NCBI RefSeq assembly: GCF_006517535.1
Contig: NZ_VHQH01000038.1
Location: 335,204 to 371,302, forward strand
Source of the DNA: Schumannella sp. 10F1B-5-1
Lineage (GTDB): Bacteria > Actinomycetota > Actinomycetes > Actinomycetales > Microbacteriaceae
Reading direction: 5' to 3'
DNA length: 36,099 nucleotides
Positions 33,229 to 36,099 of the stretch are shown in pieces; within the stretch, counting starts at the first letter, position 1; every line of letters starts with the position of its first letter. Both the position numbers and the translations under genes were made by a program. The notes under the pieces were generated by a model. The model saw only the letters and a list, made by a program, of their open reading frames with translations, was not told the DNA's origin and ran no database searches.

Positions 33229-34131
33229 ATGTCGATCTTCCTGAACAAGGACTCCAAGGTCATCGTCCAGGGCATCACCGGCGGCGAGGGCACCAAGCAC
33301 ACCGCGCTGATGCTGAAGGCCGGAACCCAGGTCGTGGGCGGCGTCAACGCCCGCAAGGCCGGCACCACCGTGTCGCACACCGCCGCCGACGGGTCCGCCG
33401 TCGAGCTGCCCGTCTACGCGACCGTCGCCGAGGCGATGGCCGAGACCGGCGCCGACGTGTCGATCGCGTTCGTACCGCCGGCCTTCTCGAAGGGCGCGAT
33501 CATCGAGGCCATCGACGCCGAGATCCCGCTGCTCGTCGTGATCACCGAGGGCATCCCGGTGCAGGACTCGGCCGAGGCCTGGGCCTACGCCAAGGCCAAG
33601 GGCGGCAAGACCCGCATCATCGGACCGAACTGCCCCGGCATCATCACCCCCGGCGAGGCGCTCGTCGGCATCACCCCGGCGAACATCACCGGCAAGGGAC
33701 CGATCGGCCTCGTGTCGAAGTCGGGCACCCTGACCTACCAGATGATGTACGAGCTGCGTGACCTCGGCTTCTCGACCGCCATCGGCATCGGCGGAGACCC
33801 GGTCATCGGCACGACCCACATCGACGCGCTCGCCGCGTTCGAGGCCGACCCCGAGACCAAGGCGATCGTCATGATCGGCGAGATCGGCGGCGACGCCGAG
33901 GAGCGCGCGGCCGACTTCATCAAGGCCAACGTGACGAAGCCGGTCGTCGGCTACGTCGCCGGCTTCACGGCGCCCGAGGGCAAGACCATGGGTCACGCGG
34001 GCGCGATCGTGTCCGGCTCGGCCGGCACCGCCCAGGCGAAGAAGGAGGCCCTCGAGGCCGCCGGCGTCAAGGTCGGCAAGACGCCGAGCGAGACCGCCGC
34101 CCTGCTGCGCGAGGTCTACGCCGCGCTCTGA
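33229..34131 (+). CDS. sucD: Succinyl-CoA synthetase alpha subunit
   Basis: 300 aa from ATG 33229, 33 nt after sucC, with a GAGAGAAGCAGAG purine run as RBS. CoA-binding Rossmann domain ([19 protein letters not shown]), [24 protein letters not shown], and the phosphorylated active-site His256 in [13 protein letters not shown]. Forms the catalytic complex with SucC. A strong hairpin terminator follows. Confidence 0.97.
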   Translation: MSIFLNKDSKVIVQGITGGEGTKHTALMLKAGTQVVGGVNARKAGTTVSHTAADGSAVELPVYATVAEAMAETGADVSIAFVPPAFSKGAIIEAIDAEIPLLVVITEGIPVQDSAEAWAYAKAKGGKTRIIGPNCPGIITPGEALVGITPANITGKGPIGLVSKSGTLTYQMMYELRDLGFSTAIGIGGDPVIGTTHIDALAAFEADPETKAIVMIGEIGGDAEERAADFIKANVTKPVVGYVAGFTAPEGKTMGHAGAIVSGSAGTAQAKKEALEAAGVKVGKTPSETAALLREVYAAL

Positions 34132-34173
34132 CGCCGCACTCGCGTCGAGCCGCCCGCGGCTCGCGCTCGCGCT

Positions 34174-34209
34174 CGAGGGGCCCGCATCCACCCGGATGCG
34201 GGCCCCTCG
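34174..34209 (+). terminator. Terminator of sucCD
   Basis: Perfect 16-bp arms CGAGGGGCCCGCATCC (34174-34189) and complement (34194-34209) around ACCC. Confidence 0.85.
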
Positions 34210-34251
34210 TGCGCCCGGCACCGCTCCACGCCGCGCGCCCGCGATCCTCGC

Positions 34252-34307
34252 GAGTTGCCCACTTCTGCTGTATCCCGAGCGCGACAAGCCGCGGAAGTGG
34301 GCAACTC
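34252..34307 (+). repeat. Hairpin repeat, copy A (GAGTTGCCCACTTC family)
   Basis: Arms GAGTTGCCCACTTC (34252-34265) and their perfect complement (34294-34307), extended inward by three pairs (one G-U). The loop of 22 nt ends GCGACAAGCC. It ends 3 nt before the stop of the DUF559 gene. A near-identical copy in the same orientation lies beyond the other end of that gene. Confidence 0.85.
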
Positions 34308-34310
34308 ACC

Positions 34311-35225
34311 TCATGAGCGGCGCGAGAGACGAGAGATGCGCTCCCGTATGAGGCGGACCAGCGCCGCCAGATCCCGAAGATCGTCGCCCGTCAGCTCGAG
34401 CACCTGCCACCCCAGCGCCTCGAGTCGCGCGCGCCGCCGCAGGTCATCCCGCCACTGAGCGACATCGCGGTGATGATCACCCTGATACTCGATCGCCAGG
34501 CCCAGCGCGGGGTAGGCCAGATCGACCCACCATGAGTGACCTGCTGCCGGGTCGGGTACTTCGTGGTTCGGCTCGGGCGCGGGCATTCCAGCTAGAACGA
34601 GCGCGGCCCGGACGATCGACTCCGGGGCCGAATCGGCCCGGTCTGTGAGCATCGGCAACGCGAGGCGCAGGTTCTTCGAGCCGCGGACCGGCGTCGTCGG
34701 CAGCGCTCGCTGCAGAAGCTCGCGACTCGCGAGAGGACGCTTGCGCCAGAGGATGCGATCACCCGCGGCCACCAGATCCGGAAGCGAGAGGATGCTGGCC
34801 AGATCACGCCAGGTGCGCGCCGGCGAGGTGAGTCGGAGTCCGTCGCGGACGATCACGTCTCCAGCCGCGACCCGCAGCTGATGGCCGATCAGCCCGGCAC
34901 AGTGCGGCGCTCGATGCGGAGCGGGCAGTGAGATGTGCAGATCCGAGCGTGCGGCGATCTCGCGCGGGAGCACGACACCCAGCAGCAACGCGGCCGTGAC
35001 GTGGCTGAAGAAGGCCCGCTGATCCAGACGAGCGGCGTAGAGCTCGCAGCGACCACGCAGGTCTCCGCTCAGATCGTCAGTGCTGCGCATCCCCCAGACC
35101 CCGGCGTCGAGGTCACGCGCTCGCAGTCGTGCTTCGGTGACCGCCGACTCGTCGAGCGCATCGCGCACTCGGAACATCGGGCCGAGCTCGCTGGGGAGTT
35201 CACGTGCGGTCCAGGGTGGCGGCAT
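34311..35225 (-). CDS. DUF559 domain protein (Vsr/PD-(D/E)XK-like endonuclease fold)
   Basis: 304 aa. The C-terminal domain (about 195-304) has the DUF559 core: Asp235 in SWWVDLAYP, LAIEYQGDHH (Glu246, then QG and two His), RRRARLEALGWQVLELTGDDL. This is the fold of very-short-patch-repair and restriction nucleases. The N-terminal part (LTSPARTWRDLASIL, SDLHISLPAPHRA) resembles the helical region of AbiEi-like/DUF559 proteins of actinobacteria. Biochemical role unknown. Codon use is looser than its neighbours (GCA, GTA, GAA, TCA and GGT appear), suggesting transfer. It is bracketed by two hairpin repeats. The start is uncertain: ATG 35225 has GAGGG immediately before it, and Met17 is an alternative. 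Confidence 0.85.
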   Translation of the reverse strand: MPPPWTARELPSELGPMFRVRDALDESAVTEARLRARDLDAGVWGMRSTDDLSGDLRGRCELYAARLDQRAFFSHVTAALLLGVVLPREIAARSDLHISLPAPHRAPHCAGLIGHQLRVAAGDVIVRDGLRLTSPARTWRDLASILSLPDLVAAGDRILWRKRPLASRELLQRALPTTPVRGSKNLRLALPMLTDRADSAPESIVRAALVLAGMPAPEPNHEVPDPAAGHSWWVDLAYPALGLAIEYQGDHHRDVAQWRDDLRRRARLEALGWQVLELTGDDLRDLAALVRLIRERISRLSRRS

Positions 35226-35252
35226 CCCTCGACGATCGACCTCTCCGTGATG

Positions 35253-35321
35253 GCTCGGGACTCCCGATATCGCATCTGTGGACTCTGCAACTCCTGGCCG
35301 CGGCGGGGAGGAGTCCCGAGC
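35253..35321 (+). repeat. 12-bp inverted repeat upstream of the DUF559 gene
   Basis: GCTCGGGACTCC (35253-35264) and GGAGTCCCGAGC (35310-35321) are exact complements 45 nt apart. The enclosed stretch contains GCAACTC (35287-35293), the heptamer that ends the neighbouring repeats. 35226-35422 otherwise holds no gene. Confidence 0.65.
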
Positions 35322-35327
35322 GAAGCC

Positions 35328-35387
35328 GTGAGTTGCCCAGTTCTGCTGTACTCATCGCTCGACAAGCCGCGGAAGTGGGCAACTCAC
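35328..35387 (+). repeat. Hairpin repeat, copy B (GAGTTGCCCACTTC family)
   Basis: 19-nt arms GTGAGTTGCCCAGTTCTGC (35328-35346) and 35369-35387, complementary but for one mismatch and one G-U pair, around a 22-nt loop that again ends GACAAGCC. It matches copy A in arms, loop length and orientation. It lies 35 nt past the DUF4166 stop. Confidence 0.85.
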
Positions 35388-35422
35388 GAATGTCCGGGCG
35401 CGAGAGGTACGCCGAGTGGGCG

Positions 35423-36037
35423 TCAGCGCAGGAGGCGGTAGTCGTAGGAGAAGATGCCGGCGTAGCGGAAGAACTCGCCGAGCAGCGGGGCGCTGAGCCG
35501 CACATCCACTCTCTGGTGCACGCCGTCGGGATCGCTGCGCTCGTCGAGCGTGACGCGTGCGAGGCGGGGGAGAGGCAGCGCGACGAAGCCGAGGCGCACG
35601 CGCAGCCCGCGCGAGGTCATGCGCAGTCCGCCGTCGACGACCTCGGGCACGAGGTCGACCTCGAGCCAGCGCGTGCGTCCGAGGCGGTCGCGCAGCCGGC
35701 CGCGCCGCACGAGCATCGTGTCCTCCATGACGCGGCGCACGCCCTCGAACTCGAAGGTGCGCTGCGCCGAGAGGGTGCCGCGGCGCACGTCGGGGCGGTT
35801 GACGACCGTGAAGGCGATCCCCTCGCCGTGCTCCGGGAACAGGATGCGCTGCCACGCCATCCACGTCAGCAGGGGCTTCAGCAGCCGACCGCCGACGCCG
35901 ACCGGGCCGGCCTCGTCGTAGACCCCGCGCCCGACGCCGACGGCGCCCTCGGGCGGCATGCCGAAGTAGCGGCGCAGGCGCAGGTCGAGGCGGGCGAAGT
36001 CGTCGCCCAGCACCCGCTGGTACACTGACTCGGCCAT
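35423..36037 (-). CDS. DUF4166 domain-containing protein
   Basis: 204 aa from ATG 36037, with GGAGGGAGG just upstream. It opens with the DUF4166 pattern MAESVYQRVLGDDFARLDLRLRRYFG, then GVYDEAGPVGVGGRLLKPLLTWMAW, FTVVNRP, RTFEFEGVRRVMEDTM, LVPEVVDGGLRMTSRGLRVRLGF and ends SAPLLGEFFRYAGIFSYDYRLL. Family function is unknown; members sit near oxidoreductases or DoxX-like proteins. It follows the truncated upstream gene by 21 nt, so the two are probably an operon. Confidence 0.88.
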   Translation of the reverse strand: MAESVYQRVLGDDFARLDLRLRRYFGMPPEGAVGVGRGVYDEAGPVGVGGRLLKPLLTWMAWQRILFPEHGEGIAFTVVNRPDVRRGTLSAQRTFEFEGVRRVMEDTMLVRRGRLRDRLGRTRWLEVDLVPEVVDGGLRMTSRGLRVRLGFVALPLPRLARVTLDERSDPDGVHQRVDVRLSAPLLGEFFRYAGIFSYDYRLLR

Positions 36038-36058
36038 GGGCCTCCCTCCGCTTCGACC

Positions 36059-36099
36059 CTAGATGTACTCGGTCAGCAGGTTGGTGACGGTGCGGTAGG
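36059..36099 (-). CDS. C-terminal end of an unidentified protein (cut by window edge)
   Basis: Only the last 12 codons and the TAG stop are visible (YRTVTNLLTEYI). Placement directly before the DUF4166 start codon on the same strand supports a real gene end. Too short to identify. Confidence 0.55.
   Translation of the reverse strand, partial: YRTVTNLLTEYI

Noticed and set aside
31966-34287. Minus-strand open frame of 773 codons opposite sucCD
   Set aside because: Antisense to two clear enzyme genes and through the sucCD terminator; a GC artefact.
34252-35387. Insertion sequence or transposon around the DUF559 gene
   Set aside because: No transposase, and the flanking copies are direct-orientation hairpins, not terminal inverted repeats. 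I found no target-site duplication.

Overview
The window is chromosomal DNA of a very GC-rich actinomycete. Gene content and style suggest Micrococcales, most likely Microbacteriaceae: GuaB3 beside GuaB, a DUF3817-guaA pair, a SURF1 protein, a THUMP-like-domain methyltransferase, many GTG starts, and many genes that appear to be transcribed without a leader. This placement is an inference from gene content; there is no rRNA or other strong taxonomic marker here. It reads mostly as ordinary backbone, with about 27 genes, no tRNA or rRNA, no transposase and no CRISPR array.

Layout. 1-3281: the tail of a DUF4190 membrane protein, a methyltransferase (minus), groES under two CIRCE-like HrcA operators, and a RarD-type EamA exporter. 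3267-9262: a LIV-type (amino-acid or amide) ABC importer. Its lipoprotein receptor (livK) is on the plus strand behind a GlnR-like box, and livHMGF form a tightly overlapped minus-strand operon converging on it. LivH carries an unusual exported CnaB-like domain. 9590-13543: guaB, an LPXTG-anchored surface protein and guaB3. 13683-20615: glpD, a KhtT/KhtU-like K+/H+ antiporter pair, SURF1, DUF3817 and guaA. 20768-24568 (minus): alkaline phosphatase behind a PHO-box-like site, a Bax inhibitor-1 family protein, and two small membrane proteins. 24592-28650: a glycerophosphodiester phosphodiesterase, the PcrA/UvrD helicase and a small protein with a complete R-S-E ADP-ribosyltransferase signature. 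28717-31802: an MFS transporter, a tandem pair of unknown paralogues and an MpaB/DUF2236 protein. 32032-34131: sucCD behind a palindromic operator. 34252-36099: a DUF559 (Vsr-like) nuclease-fold protein bracketed by two copies of a hairpin repeat, a DUF4166 protein and a gene cut by the window edge.

Working together: the guaB/guaB3/guaA set covers guanine nucleotide synthesis. GlpD and the GDPD both feed on glycerophosphodiester or glycerol-3-phosphate. PhoA is probably phosphate-regulated and the LIV receptor possibly nitrogen-regulated. SucCD is a TCA cycle step.

The least ordinary signals are: (1) the small cytosolic ADP-ribosyltransferase-like protein at 28153; (2) REP-like hairpins flanking the DUF559 gene, whose terminal heptamer is shared with a second palindrome family at 4.8-5.0 kb; (3) duplicated 3' ends of both guaB and guaA, the first with a TCG/AGC serine switch, which look like scars of recombination or integration; (4) the CnaB-LivH fusion; (5) a recurring TANNNT-N6-start-codon architecture.
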